DNA of 14,567 bases. Source: Alkaliphilus sp. GTDB taxonomy: Bacteria; Bacillota; Clostridia; Peptostreptococcales; Natronincolaceae. The DNA lies in NCBI GenBank assembly GCA_023230535.1, contig JALNXC010000007.1:1-14567 (forward strand), given 5' to 3'. Positions 6,275-14,567 of this stretch are shown piece by piece. The number at the start of each line of letters is the position of its first letter. The first letter of the stretch is position 1. The position numbers and the translations under genes were made by a program. A model generated the notes under the pieces. It saw only the letters and a program-made list of their open reading frames with translations, searched no databases and was not told the DNA's origin.

Positions 6275-6310
6275 AATAAAAACCAACCATTTTTTAGGTT
6301 GGTTTTTATT
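6275..6310 (-). terminator. Intrinsic terminator after PFOR (also usable on + strand)
   Basis: AATAAAAACCAACC (6275-6288) pairs perfectly with GGTTGGTTTTTATT (6297-6310) around an 8-base loop, giving a 14-bp stem whose - strand 3' side ends in a run of T. It lies 17 bases after the PFOR stop codon. The A/T flanks make it symmetric, so it could also stop + strand transcription, but no + strand gene precedes it. Confidence 0.9.
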
Positions 6311-6327
6311 ATATATTATCATATTTA

Positions 6328-9300
6328 TTAATACTCCATTTCCGATATCCTTCTGTATGTTTCATACGTATCTCTCGCATCCTTTGCCGCCGCATCGAAC
6401 AATTCATCCGCCAGTTCCGGAAATACATTCATAATTTGAGAATATCTGACCTCACCATGAATAAACTCCTTGAAAGATTTAGTCGGTTCTTTAGAATCCA
6501 ATATAAATGGATTTTTTCCGTGTTTTTTTAATTCGGGATTATATCTATATAAATGCCAATACCCGGCCTCTACAGCTTTTTTTTGTTGTTTGACAGAAGT
6601 ACCCATCCCGGCCTTAATACCGTGACTTATACATGGAGCGTAACAGATAATAACCGATGGCCCTTTATAGGCCTCCGCCTCGGTAACGGCCTTTACAAAA
6701 TGATTCATATTAGCACCGAGGGCTACTTTAGCTACATAGACATATCCATATACAATAGCCATCAGGCCCAGATCTTTTTTGCGTATTCTTTTACCGGAGG
6801 CCGCAAATTTAGCCACCGCGGCCGTGGGTGTCGCTTTAGACGCCTGCCCGCCGGTATTTGAATATACTTCCGTATCCAATACTAAAATATTTACATCTTC
6901 ACCGGAGGCTATTACATGGTCTAATCCTCCATAACCTATATCGTAGGCCCAACCATCCCCACCTATTATCCAAATGGATTTTTTAATTAGGTGATCTTTC
7001 AACCCAAAAATTTCTTTTATTATGGGTTCTTCCGTACTGTTGCGTCCACTTATTAATTGTAACAATTCTTTAGCGATCCCCTTGGTTTTCTCACCATCAT
7101 CTTTGTTTGATAACCATTGTTCAAACAAATCCTTATAACTTTCATCCAAGTCGGATTCTAACCCCTCCTTCATTAAATCCGCTATTTTATCTCTCGCCTG
7201 TTTTGAAGCCAGGACCATACCATATCCAAATTCCGCATTATCCTCAAACAAAGAATTTACCCAAGCAGGCCCTCTACCGCAGGGCAATGTCGAATATGCA
7301 ATGGACGGAGCGCTGGCACTCCAAATTGAAGAACAACCCGTTGCATTTGTAATCACCATCCTGTCTCCGTAAAGTTGTGTGAGCAATTTTACATAAGCAG
7401 TCTCTCCGCAACCGGGACAGGCGCCGCTGAATTCTAAAAGAGGCATCGCAAATTGGCTTCCTTTTACAGTTTTTTTATCCGTTAAATTGTCTTTATAGCT
7501 TATATTGTTTATGGCGTATTCCCAATTTTCTACCTGTCCGGCAATTTCTTTTTCAGCATCTATCATAACCAATGCCTTCTCCGGTGCCGGACAGATATCC
7601 GCACAGTTTGAACAACCTGTACAATCTAATGGGCTTATCTGAATACGATAACCCAGACCTTCCAGTCCCTTACCTACGGCCTCCTTGGTTTCAAATGTAT
7701 CCGGTTTTTCCCGCATCTCTTCTTCATCCAAAAGGAACGGCCTGATAGTAGCGTGAGGACAGACATAGGAGCACTGATTGCACTGAATACAATTTTCTGT
7801 CTGCCATTGGGGCAATATTATAGCGATACCCCTTTTTTCATAGGATGTTGTCCCAAGGGGAAAGGTACCGTCTTCCATGCCCTTAAAGGCGCTGACAGGC
7901 AGCTCATCACCCTCATGCCTAGCCATCGGCCTCTGTATATTTTTCACAAAATCCGGTTCGTCTTTTACAAGCCCCGGATAGAGAGGGGCATCCCCTTCCG
8001 CATTTCTCCAGCCGATAGGAACATCTACCTTAATCAGCTCCTCCGCCCCTCTCTCTACCGCCCTGTAATTCATCTCTACAATTTTTTCGCCTTTTCTGCC
8101 GTAGGTATCTGCTATAGCTTCTTTTAAATATTCAATAGCATCCTCTATCGGAATAACTTGGGCTAATTTAAAAAATGCGGACTGCATGACCATATTAATT
8201 CTTCCGCCCAGTCCTATTTCCTTGGCAATATTTATTGCATCAATAATATAAAAATTAATATTTTTATCCGCTATAGTTTTTTTTATAATTGCAGGAATCT
8301 TTTCCTCCAGTTCTTCCACAGACCAAGAGCAATTTAATACAAAAGTCCCGTCTTCCTTTAGCCCCCTCAAAAGATCATAATGATAAACATAGGAACTGTT
8401 ATGACAAGCGATAAAGTCGGCATCATAAATTAAATAAGGTGATCTTATGGGGGTCTTGCCGAATCTTAAATGTGAAATAGTAGTGCCGCCCGATTTTTTA
8501 CTATCATAAGAAAAATATGCCTGCGCATACAGGTCTGTTTTGTCTCCTATAATTTTGACCGCCGTTTTGTTCGCCCCTACCGTACCATCGGAACCTAAAC
8601 CCCAAAACTTACATCTGATAGTCCCCTCAGGTGAAGTTTCTATGATATCTTCTTCCGAAAGGGATGTATGAGTTATATCGTCTATTATACCTATTGTAAA
8701 ACCATCCTTTGGTTTCTCATTTTCTAAATTTTTAAATACTGCAATAATCTGGGAAGGGGTAGTATCCTTCGAGCCCAAACCATACCTCCCTCCAACAATT
8801 ATAGGTCGATTATTCTTTTCGTAAAACAAGCTCTTAATATCCTTGTAAAGCGGCTCGCCCGATGATCCCGGCTCTTTTGTCCTGTCTAATACCGCAATAT
8901 TTTTTACTGTTTTGGGAAATACGTCAAAAAAATATTTTTCCGAAAAAGGCCTGTAAAGATGTACTTTTATAACTCCAAGTTTTTCTCCTTTTTTATTGAG
9001 ATAATCCACTACTTCCTCTATTGTTTCACATACGGAACCCATTGCAATAATTATATTTGTCGCATCCTTCGCCCCATAATAAGTAAAGGGTTTATACACC
9101 CGCCCGGTCATCTCACTGATTTTATTCATATATTCTGCAACTATATCCGGAATTTTATCATAAAATCTGTTTGCAGCCTCTCTCCCCTGAAAATAAATGT
9201 CGGGATTCTGTGCTGTTCCCCGAATTACAGGATGTTCAGGATTTAATGCTCTATCTCTGAACTGTTTTAATGCCTCATAATCTAATAATTTTGCTAAATT

Positions 9301-9876
9301 TTCATATTCAATAACATCCACATTTTGAAATTCATGAGATGTTCTAAAACCATCAAAAAAATGTAAGAAGGGCACCCTGCCTTTGATAGCTGCCAAATGT
9401 GCTATCCCTGCTAAATCCATAATTTCTTGGACACCTGAGGAAGCCAACATTGCAAATCCGGTTTGTCTCGCTGCCATCACATCCTGATGGTCCCCAAATA
9501 TAGATAGGGCATGGGTTGCTATAGCCCTGGCACTTACATGAAACACGGCAGGAAGGAGCTCCCCGGCCATCTTATACATATTTGGAATCATCAATAATAG
9601 CCCCTGAGAGGCCGTATATGTAGTAGTTAATGCACCGGCCTGCAGGGAACCGTGTACTGCCCCGGCAGCTCCCGCTTCCGATTGAAGTTCCGCCACCCTT
9701 ACCGGTTGCCCGAATATATTTTTTTTACCATGAGCGGACCATTCGTCTATGCCTTCCGCCATGGGGGAGGACGGTGTGATAGGATATATGGCCGCTACGT
9801 CGGTAAAAGCATAGGATATATAAGCGGCTGCTTCGTTACCGTCCATTGTTCTTCTTGTTCTTCTTGTTTTATTCAT
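6328..9876 (-). CDS. nifJ: Pyruvate:ferredoxin (flavodoxin) oxidoreductase, single-chain
   Basis: 1182 aa, the usual length of the homodimeric enzyme. It converts pyruvate and CoA to acetyl-CoA, CO2 and reduced ferredoxin in the cytoplasm. In order: N-terminal pyrimidine-binding domain with YPITPSSPMAEG (31-42); transketolase C-like and central domains (about 260-650); ferredoxin-like domain with CX2CX2CX3C at Cys696/699/702/706 and at Cys752/755/758/762; C-terminal TPP domain. The proximal cluster ligands appear as Cys820, Cys823, Cys848 and Cys1082, spaced as in the Desulfovibrio africanus enzyme. TPP/Mg binding is seen in GDGWAYDIGYGGLDH (973-987) and YSNTGGQASK (1005-1014). All key residues are present, so I expect an active enzyme. 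AAGGAGAAAGGAA precedes ATG 9876. The N-terminus has an arginine-rich TRRTRRT from a 9-bp tandem repeat. It appears monocistronic, with a terminator after it. Confidence 0.98.
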   Translation of the reverse strand: MNKTRRTRRTMDGNEAAAYISYAFTDVAAIYPITPSSPMAEGIDEWSAHGKKNIFGQPVRVAELQSEAGAAGAVHGSLQAGALTTTYTASQGLLLMIPNMYKMAGELLPAVFHVSARAIATHALSIFGDHQDVMAARQTGFAMLASSGVQEIMDLAGIAHLAAIKGRVPFLHFFDGFRTSHEFQNVDVIEYENLAKLLDYEALKQFRDRALNPEHPVIRGTAQNPDIYFQGREAANRFYDKIPDIVAEYMNKISEMTGRVYKPFTYYGAKDATNIIIAMGSVCETIEEVVDYLNKKGEKLGVIKVHLYRPFSEKYFFDVFPKTVKNIAVLDRTKEPGSSGEPLYKDIKSLFYEKNNRPIIVGGRYGLGSKDTTPSQIIAVFKNLENEKPKDGFTIGIIDDITHTSLSEEDIIETSPEGTIRCKFWGLGSDGTVGANKTAVKIIGDKTDLYAQAYFSYDSKKSGGTTISHLRFGKTPIRSPYLIYDADFIACHNSSYVYHYDLLRGLKEDGTFVLNCSWSVEELEEKIPAIIKKTIADKNINFYIIDAINIAKEIGLGGRINMVMQSAFFKLAQVIPIEDAIEYLKEAIADTYGRKGEKIVEMNYRAVERGAEELIKVDVPIGWRNAEGDAPLYPGLVKDEPDFVKNIQRPMARHEGDELPVSAFKGMEDGTFPLGTTSYEKRGIAIILPQWQTENCIQCNQCSYVCPHATIRPFLLDEEEMREKPDTFETKEAVGKGLEGLGYRIQISPLDCTGCSNCADICPAPEKALVMIDAEKEIAGQVENWEYAINNISYKDNLTDKKTVKGSQFAMPLLEFSGACPGCGETAYVKLLTQLYGDRMVITNATGCSSIWSASAPSIAYSTLPCGRGPAWVNSLFEDNAEFGYGMVLASKQARDKIADLMKEGLESDLDESYKDLFEQWLSNKDDGEKTKGIAKELLQLISGRNSTEEPIIKEIFGLKDHLIKKSIWIIGGDGWAYDIGYGGLDHVIASGEDVNILVLDTEVYSNTGGQASKATPTAAVAKFAASGKRIRKKDLGLMAIVYGYVYVAKVALGANMNHFVKAVTEAEAYKGPSVIICYAPCISHGIKAGMGTSVKQQKKAVEAGYWHLYRYNPELKKHGKNPFILDSKEPTKSFKEFIHGEVRYSQIMNVFPELADELFDAAAKDARDTYETYRRISEMEY

Positions 9877-10026
9877 TTCCTTTCTCCTTGTGATGATTTT
9901 ATTGTATTGTATTTATTATTTTACTTTTATGCTATAATCATGCACAAACTGGGAGAGATTATTTAATTAAAACCGTAATCAAATGTATTTTTTATAAATG
10001 TTATTCTAATTTTTTGTAAAATTTAA

Positions 10027-10050
10027 CGGGTGGATAAAATTATCCACCCG
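10027..10050 (-). terminator. Hairpin terminator after hom-ask
   Basis: CGGGTGGATAA (10027-10037) and TTATCCACCCG (10040-10050) are perfect complements. The real hairpin would have a 9-bp GC-rich stem and a 6-base loop. On the - strand it is followed by TTAAATTTTAC, an interrupted T run. It begins 23 bases after the aspartate kinase stop, so it most likely ends the hom-ask transcript. No T run follows on the + strand. Confidence 0.75.
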
Positions 10051-10073
10051 CAAAGTTAAGTAATTTAACTGCA

Positions 10074-11288
10074 TCATTCATCTAATTTAAATTTACTGTG
10101 AAGCTCATTCACAGCCTCTTCGGCCTTATAATCATTGATTATACACGAAATTTTAATTTCGGATGTACTTATCATCTCAAGGTTTATACCTAAATTGTAA
10201 AGGGTCTCGAAAAATAGAGTTATTACCGACGGGTCTCCCATTATCCCTGTCCCGACTATGGACAATTTAACTACGGTATTATCAGATACCACTTCCTTTG
10301 CATTTATTTCTTTACATATATCCTTCGTTATTTTCAAGGCCTTGTTTAAGTCCTGACTCTTTACCGAAAAAGAAATATCATTTACCGCGTTCCTGTGCAC
10401 ATTTTGAATTATCATATCTATTCCAATGTTAGCCTCACATATCTTTGAAAAGATATTATAGGCTATACCGGGTCTGTCCGGTACCTCTAATATGGATATT
10501 TTAGCTATATCTTTATCCAATGTTATTCCTCTAACTATGGCTTTTTCCATACTAACAGTCTCCCTTACCTTTGTTCCCTCACTATTATTGAGGCTTGATC
10601 TGACAACAAGAGGCACATTAAAATTCCTGGCTATTTCAACAGCTCTCGGATGTAAAACTTTAGCACCAAGTTTCGCCAATTCCAACATCTCATCATAGGA
10701 AATATCCTTTAAAAGTTTTGCCCTATGTACTATCCTCGGATCAGTCGTATATATTCCGTCTACATCTGTATATATTTCACATTTTTTTGCGTTAACTGCA
10801 GCTGCTAAGGCCACAGCTGTGGTATCCGAACCTCCCCTTCCCAGTGTCACTATGTCACCGTCACTGTTTTCACCTTGAAAGCCCGCGACTATTACAATAT
10901 TGTCTTTGGATAATTCGCCTTTTAACCTTTTTGTATCTATATTGCCTATGCGTGCGTTACTATAATCACTATATACTAATATGCCGCATTGGGAACCCGT
11001 CAATGAAATTGCATTATAACCCATACATTGAATCGCAATAGCTAATAAGGACATAGACATTTGTTCACCTGTTGATAGTAGCATATCCATTTCCCTCGGT
11101 GCGGGCTCCGTACATATTTCACCGGCCATACTTATTAAATTGTCTGTGGTTTTTCCCATTGCCGAAACTACTACAATCAATGAATTCCCCGATAGTTTAG
11201 TTTTAACAATACGTTTTGCAACATTTTTAATTTTATCTATGGTTTCCAAGGATGAACCGCCATATTTTTGTACAATAATGTCCTCCAT
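10074..11288 (-). CDS. Aspartate kinase (monofunctional)
   Basis: 404 aa. It phosphorylates aspartate with ATP, the first step to threonine, methionine and lysine. The start is ATG 11288, giving MEDIIVQKYGGSS, with GGGGGG 8 bases upstream; the longer in-frame start at 11333 lies inside hom and adds 15 unrelated residues. Kinase motifs are KYGGSS (8-13), VVSAMGKTTDNL (40-51), STGEQMS (72-78), TLGRGGSDTTA (148-158), YTDVDGIYTTDPR (173-185) and KLGAKVLHPRA (206-216). Two ACT regulatory domains follow, at about 262-330 and 340-404, with STSEIKIS at 374-381. The second ACT domain has GDPSV where PGV is usual, so feedback binding could differ. It lies 28 bases after hom and is probably on the same transcript. 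The paralogue type (threonine- or lysine-sensitive) cannot be read directly; the hom/thr context favours a threonine-pathway enzyme. Confidence 0.95.
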   Translation of the reverse strand: MEDIIVQKYGGSSLETIDKIKNVAKRIVKTKLSGNSLIVVVSAMGKTTDNLISMAGEICTEPAPREMDMLLSTGEQMSMSLLAIAIQCMGYNAISLTGSQCGILVYSDYSNARIGNIDTKRLKGELSKDNIVIVAGFQGENSDGDIVTLGRGGSDTTAVALAAAVNAKKCEIYTDVDGIYTTDPRIVHRAKLLKDISYDEMLELAKLGAKVLHPRAVEIARNFNVPLVVRSSLNNSEGTKVRETVSMEKAIVRGITLDKDIAKISILEVPDRPGIAYNIFSKICEANIGIDMIIQNVHRNAVNDISFSVKSQDLNKALKITKDICKEINAKEVVSDNTVVKLSIVGTGIMGDPSVITLFFETLYNLGINLEMISTSEIKISCIINDYKAEEAVNELHSKFKLDE

Positions 11289-11316
11289 AATATAATCCCC
11301 CCAATTAAGAGCTAAA

Positions 11317-12600
11317 CTATACGACCAACTCATTAAAACTTTCTAAATTTAGTTCCTGAATAAAATAATAACTTTTAGAATCTATTTTAGCATAACAGGA
11401 CCTGTTTTCTATTTCCAAATCTTCTATTACATCTTTAACCTCTTGTCTGCCTATATTTTGCAATATTAAAATTAAATTTCCCTCTTCCCTGATGAACTTG
11501 TATTTTAATTCATATCTGTCTATTGACTTTAAAATAAAATCCGGTTCTTTTTGGCTTTTTAGAGAAATTCTAAGATAGTAATTACTTAATATCTTGGGTG
11601 TATTGGCCGGTTTTTCTTTCTTCTCTATATCAATGTGACTTAACTCTCCGTTTATTATATCTATAATATCCGAAACTACAGCATTCCCGGTCGGATTTTT
11701 CCCGGCACCCTGACCATAAAATTGTAAATTACCTACTATATCACCTTCAATAGATACAATATTAAAAGCATCATTTACGTTGGCCATAGTAGAGTTTGTA
11801 TTCAATAGCACAGGTTCTACGGAAGCATCAAAATCCAGATCGTTAGAATACGCACTTCCTATCAATTTTACCGTCAATCCTAACTTTTTGAAAAAATCAA
11901 TATCCAATGCGGAAATAGAGGTTATCCCTCTACAATCAACGTCTTCAAAGGCCACATTATAACCGAAAGCTATGGATGACAAAATGGATATTTTCCTTGC
12001 CGCGTCATAACCTTCAATATCATCAGTCGGATCGGCCTCCGCAAATCCTACATCTTGCGCTAAAGTCAAGGCCTCCTTAAAATCTATACCCTCTTCTATC
12101 ATTTTAGATAAAATAAAGTTAGTTGTTCCATTTAATATGCCTTTTATTTCTTTTATTTTATTAATTTTTATTAATTCCTTTAAAGGTTTAATTATTGGAA
12201 TTCCTCCGGCCACACTAGCTTCAAATAAGATTCCCCTATTATTCTTTTTAGCCAAATTAGTTAAACCTAATAAATCATGAGATAAAACAGCTTTATTGGC
12301 CGTTACTACGTGTTTCCCATTTTCCAATGCCCTTGTTATATATGTATGAGCAGGTTCAATTCCACCTATTAACTCAACAACTATATCAATACCCGGGTCA
12401 TCTAGTATATCTGATGGATTATCCGTCAATATTTTGCTATCAACCGTAGAATCTCTATCTTTTTCTAAATCCCTAACCAGTATCTTAGAAATTTCAATAG
12501 TTTTTTTGGTTTGTTCTTCTATAATAGATTTTTTCTCCAAAAGTATTTCGCATACTCCCAATCCTACGGTTCCGAGGCCGAGTAACCCAATTTTTATCAT
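11317..12600 (-). CDS. hom: Homoserine dehydrogenase with C-terminal ACT domain
   Basis: 427 aa. It reduces aspartate semialdehyde to homoserine with NAD(P)H. The start is ATG 12600 (MIKIGLLGLG); a GTG one codon earlier (12603) is also possible because AAAGGA lies 9 and 6 bases before the two. The N-terminal Rossmann fold shows GLGTVG at 8-13. The family signature GILNGTTNFIL is at 154-164 and AEADPTDDIEGYDAARK at 187-203. Residues aligning with the catalytic set known from yeast (Lys117, Glu208, Asp219, Lys223) appear as Lys103, Glu188, Asp199 and Lys203, with exactly matching spacing for the last three. The C-terminal region from about 340 is an ACT-type domain, which in this family senses threonine. 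It is first in the hom-ask unit and diverges from thrC-thrB. Confidence 0.96.
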   Translation of the reverse strand: MIKIGLLGLGTVGLGVCEILLEKKSIIEEQTKKTIEISKILVRDLEKDRDSTVDSKILTDNPSDILDDPGIDIVVELIGGIEPAHTYITRALENGKHVVTANKAVLSHDLLGLTNLAKKNNRGILFEASVAGGIPIIKPLKELIKINKIKEIKGILNGTTNFILSKMIEEGIDFKEALTLAQDVGFAEADPTDDIEGYDAARKISILSSIAFGYNVAFEDVDCRGITSISALDIDFFKKLGLTVKLIGSAYSNDLDFDASVEPVLLNTNSTMANVNDAFNIVSIEGDIVGNLQFYGQGAGKNPTGNAVVSDIIDIINGELSHIDIEKKEKPANTPKILSNYYLRISLKSQKEPDFILKSIDRYELKYKFIREEGNLILILQNIGRQEVKDVIEDLEIENRSCYAKIDSKSYYFIQELNLESFNELVV

Positions 12601-12640
12601 CACAAATCATCCTTTCCCTTTGTTGTCTAATAAAAAACAC

Positions 12641-12669
12641 TTGTATTTCTATGAAAAACATTATATCAT
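12641..12669 (+). promoter_or_regulatory. Possible thrC-thrB promoter overlapping the hom promoter
   Basis: On the + strand TTGTAT (12641-12646), 17 bases, then TATCAT (12664-12669) is the best-spaced pair (3/6 and 5/6). It overlaps the - strand -10 of hom. A perfect TATAAT at 12669-12674 has no -35 at the right distance. The leader to thrC holds the palindrome TTTTTTTAAAAAAA (12703-12716) and no T-box motif. Confidence 0.4.
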
Positions 12670-12687
12670 ATAATATACCAGAATCAA
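12660..12687 (-). promoter_or_regulatory. hom-ask promoter with extended -10
   Basis: On the - strand TTGATT (12682-12687) is followed after 16 bases by a perfect TATAAT (12660-12665), preceded by TGA to make an extended -10 (TGNTATAAT). Transcription would start near 12653, leaving a leader of about 50 bases, too short for a T-box or other large riboswitch. Confidence 0.65.
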
Positions 12688-12749
12688 TATAAGAATTATA
12701 CCTTTTTTTAAAAAAACTTTTAAAATCTAACCTTCTGGGGGGAAATAAC

Positions 12750-14237
12750 ATGAAAAACATAATATATAACAGTACAAGGGGGGAGGATATTAATGTTTCT
12801 TCCATAAATGCTCTTGTTAGGGGTATCGCCGATGATGGAGGGCTATATGTGCCTACACACTTTTATAATATTGCTGATTTAAATCAGATGACAAATTCGG
12901 ATTATAAGCATCTAACTTATAAAATTGTTAAATATTACTTTCCCGAATTTTCTGAGGAAGAAATTTTAAGCTACATAAAAAATGCATATGATGATAAATT
13001 CGATACGCCCCAAATGACACCCGTAGTGAACAAGGCCGGTGTTTATTTTTTAGAACTATTTCATGGGCCTACTTTAGCATTTAAGGATATGGCGCTTACA
13101 TTATTACCCCATCTGTTGATAGGGGCTAGTAAAAGAAGTAATAGCTCTTCAAAAATAGTAATACTCACTGCCACATCCGGTGACACTGGAAAGGCAGCTC
13201 TTGAGGCTTTTAAAAATATAGAAGGCACCAAAATAATTGTATTATATCCCTCGGAGGGGGTCAGCGAAATCCAAAAAAGGCAGATGATAACTCAAGAAGG
13301 AAATAACGTATTTGTAATTGCCATAAAAGGATGTTTTGATGATGCCCAGAACGCTGTCAAACAAATATTTGCCGATAAAGAATTCAACAATATTGCCAAG
13401 AATAAAGGTTATGTTTTGTCTTCTGCAAACTCAATAAATATAGGGAGATTGATACCACAAACAGTATATTATTTTTATGCTTATCTACAGATGTTAAAAA
13501 CCGACAAGTTAACTGCAGAAGAAAAAGTGAATATAGTTGTACCAACGGGTAATTTTGGAAATATATTAGCCGCTTATTATTGTACTAAAATGGGATTACC
13601 TGTAAACAAACTGATATGTGCCTCAAATGAAAATAATGTGCTCTACGATTTTTTTAGAACGGGCATATATGATAAAAAAAGAACCCTGAAACCGACCATA
13701 TCACCATCTATGGATATTATTATTTCCAGCAATCTTGAAAGGCTCTTATACGATATAAGTAATGAAAACGCAGTGTTGGTTAAAAATATGATGAAGGATC
13801 TGAATGAAAAAGGATATTATAAAATTTCCGATGAACTAAAAGATAATATGAAAATTTTTTATGGAGGTTATGCCGATGAATTTGATACACTCAAGGCAAT
13901 AGAAGATGTGTACAATAAAAGCAATTATTTAATAGATACACATACGGCAGTTGCATATTCAGTATATAAAAACTATTTAAATACGACGGGAGACAATACT
14001 AAAACAATAATAGCTGCTACTGCCAGCCCTTTCAAATTTACCAGAAGTGTATGTGATGCTTTAAAAATAGGTATGAAGGATACGACAGATTTTGAATTAG
14101 TTAAACTGCTTTCTAATAAAACCGCTATACCGATACCGCCCCCTATACACAACATTGAAACCAAGCCAATTCTGCATGATACATTATGTGAAAAAAATGA
14201 CATTAAAGATGCGATTAAAAATATTTTAGAAATTTAG
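12750..14237 (+). CDS. thrC: Threonine synthase
   Basis: 495 aa, the long form of the PLP-dependent enzyme that turns O-phospho-homoserine into threonine. GGGGGG ends 7 bases before ATG 12750. The N-terminal threonine-synthase domain includes GGLYVPT (30-36). The PLP lysine is Lys112 in FHGPTLAFKDMAL (104-116). Phosphate- and PLP-binding loops follow: TSGDTGKAA (142-150), SANSINIGRLIPQ (225-237) and PTGNFGN (265-271). The C-terminal segment includes YLIDTHTAVA (393-402) and ATASPFKF (423-430), typical of the ThrC group found in E. coli and yeast. The whole frame is intact. thrB follows after 10 bases, so they form one transcript. Confidence 0.96.
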   Translation: MKNIIYNSTRGEDINVSSINALVRGIADDGGLYVPTHFYNIADLNQMTNSDYKHLTYKIVKYYFPEFSEEEILSYIKNAYDDKFDTPQMTPVVNKAGVYFLELFHGPTLAFKDMALTLLPHLLIGASKRSNSSSKIVILTATSGDTGKAALEAFKNIEGTKIIVLYPSEGVSEIQKRQMITQEGNNVFVIAIKGCFDDAQNAVKQIFADKEFNNIAKNKGYVLSSANSINIGRLIPQTVYYFYAYLQMLKTDKLTAEEKVNIVVPTGNFGNILAAYYCTKMGLPVNKLICASNENNVLYDFFRTGIYDKKRTLKPTISPSMDIIISSNLERLLYDISNENAVLVKNMMKDLNEKGYYKISDELKDNMKIFYGGYADEFDTLKAIEDVYNKSNYLIDTHTAVAYSVYKNYLNTTGDNTKTIIAATASPFKFTRSVCDALKIGMKDTTDFELVKLLSNKTAIPIPPPIHNIETKPILHDTLCEKNDIKDAIKNILEI

Positions 14238-14247
14238 GTGATACACT

Positions 14248-14567
14248 ATGATAAAAATAACAGTGCCTGCAACTACGGCAAATATGGGACCCGGTTTCGA
14301 TTGTCTTGGAATGGCCTTAAATTTATATACTAATGTCATATTTGAAGAAATAGAAAGAGGTTTAATAATTAAAGGCTGTCACCCCGAATATCAAAATGAA
14401 AATAATTTAATATATCAATCCATGCTGAAAATATTTGAGAGGGCGGAATATAGCCCTAATGGTATAAAAATTACCATAGATAGCAATATACCGGTATCCA
14501 GGGGGCTGGGAAGCAGTGCTGCTTGTATATTGGCCGGTATAATGGGTGCTAACGAAATGGCTGATGC
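14248..14567 (+). CDS. thrB: Homoserine kinase, N-terminal part (runs off the window)
   Basis: The first 106 codons of a GHMP-superfamily kinase, open to the window end. It phosphorylates homoserine with ATP to make the ThrC substrate. The N-terminus MIKITVPATTANMGPGFDCLG is the classic ThrB start, with the ATP-binding glycine/serine motif PVSRGLGSSAA at 82-92. The ribosome binding site is AGGTG at 14236-14240, overlapping the thrC stop codon, which suggests coupled translation. The substrate-binding C-terminal half lies outside the window. Together with thrC, and with hom-ask on the other strand, it nearly completes the aspartate-to-threonine route. Confidence 0.95.
   Translation, partial: MIKITVPATTANMGPGFDCLGMALNLYTNVIFEEIERGLIIKGCHPEYQNENNLIYQSMLKIFERAEYSPNGIKITIDSNIPVSRGLGSSAACILAGIMGANEMAD

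Noticed and set aside
7753..8127. 124-codon + strand ORF and several others opposite PFOR
   Set aside because: These are shadows of the long, fully supported PFOR reading frame on the other strand, without ribosome binding sites or recognisable motifs.
9930..9938. Perfect extended -10 (TGCTATAAT) on the + strand that could start an antisense RNA towards aspartate kinase
   Set aside because: No acceptable -35 at 16-18 bases (TATTTA or GTATTT there), no gene or + strand terminator downstream with a T run, and the region is AT-rich enough to give such matches by chance.
10003..10073. Short - strand ORF starting next to the end of aspartate kinase and running through the terminator hairpin
   Set aside because: No ribosome binding site, overlaps the kinase end and its terminator, and about 23 codons without recognisable content.
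12494..12805. 103-codon - strand ORF across the hom/thrC gap
   Set aside because: It overlaps the start of hom in another frame, the start of thrC and both promoters, and its predicted protein has no plausible character.

Overview
This looks like a chromosomal segment from an anaerobic, AT-rich Firmicute of the Clostridia/Tissierellia type. The grounds are the AT-rich codon use, strong G-rich Shine-Dalgarno sites, a single-chain pyruvate:ferredoxin oxidoreductase, an HD-GYP/DUF5317 pair and Firmicute-style threonine genes. I cannot name a species from sequence alone. No rRNA, tRNA, CRISPR array, insertion sequence or phage gene was seen.

Layout. (1) 1-3326, + strand: the 3' part of an oligopeptide/dipeptide ABC importer operon, with the oppB tail, oppC, oppD and oppF. 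It meets the next genes tail to tail with a 7-bp overlap. (2) 3320-5166, - strand: a membrane HD-GYP protein (likely cyclic-di-GMP phosphodiesterase) coupled to a DUF5317 membrane protein. (3) 5167-5535: a 369-bp gap that is not empty. It holds a 25-codon hydrophobic small ORF with a good ribosome binding site, enclosed in two nested perfect inverted repeats, and a tandem 9-bp repeat just ahead of the HD-GYP gene. (4) 5536-6150, - strand: a conserved-looking protein of unknown function, preceded by a long inverted repeat that surrounds its best promoter. (5) 6328-9876, - strand: a full-length nifJ-type pyruvate:ferredoxin oxidoreductase followed by a clear intrinsic terminator. (6) 10074-12600, - strand: homoserine dehydrogenase then aspartate kinase. 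These diverge from thrC and thrB (+ strand, 12750 to the window end) across a 149-bp promoter region.

How the genes work together. Ask, Hom, ThrB and ThrC supply four of the five steps from aspartate to threonine; only aspartate-semialdehyde dehydrogenase is absent here. PFOR supplies acetyl-CoA and reduced ferredoxin for anaerobic energy metabolism. The Opp system brings in peptides. The HD-GYP protein points to cyclic-dinucleotide signalling.

The most interesting part is 5259-5455, a candidate structured RNA with a small ORF whose ribosome binding site is partly paired. Type I toxin mRNA, signalling-peptide gene, leader-peptide regulator or small repeat element are all possible, and sequence reading alone does not decide. 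Second is OppD, whose ABC signature reads LSIGM instead of LSGGM.
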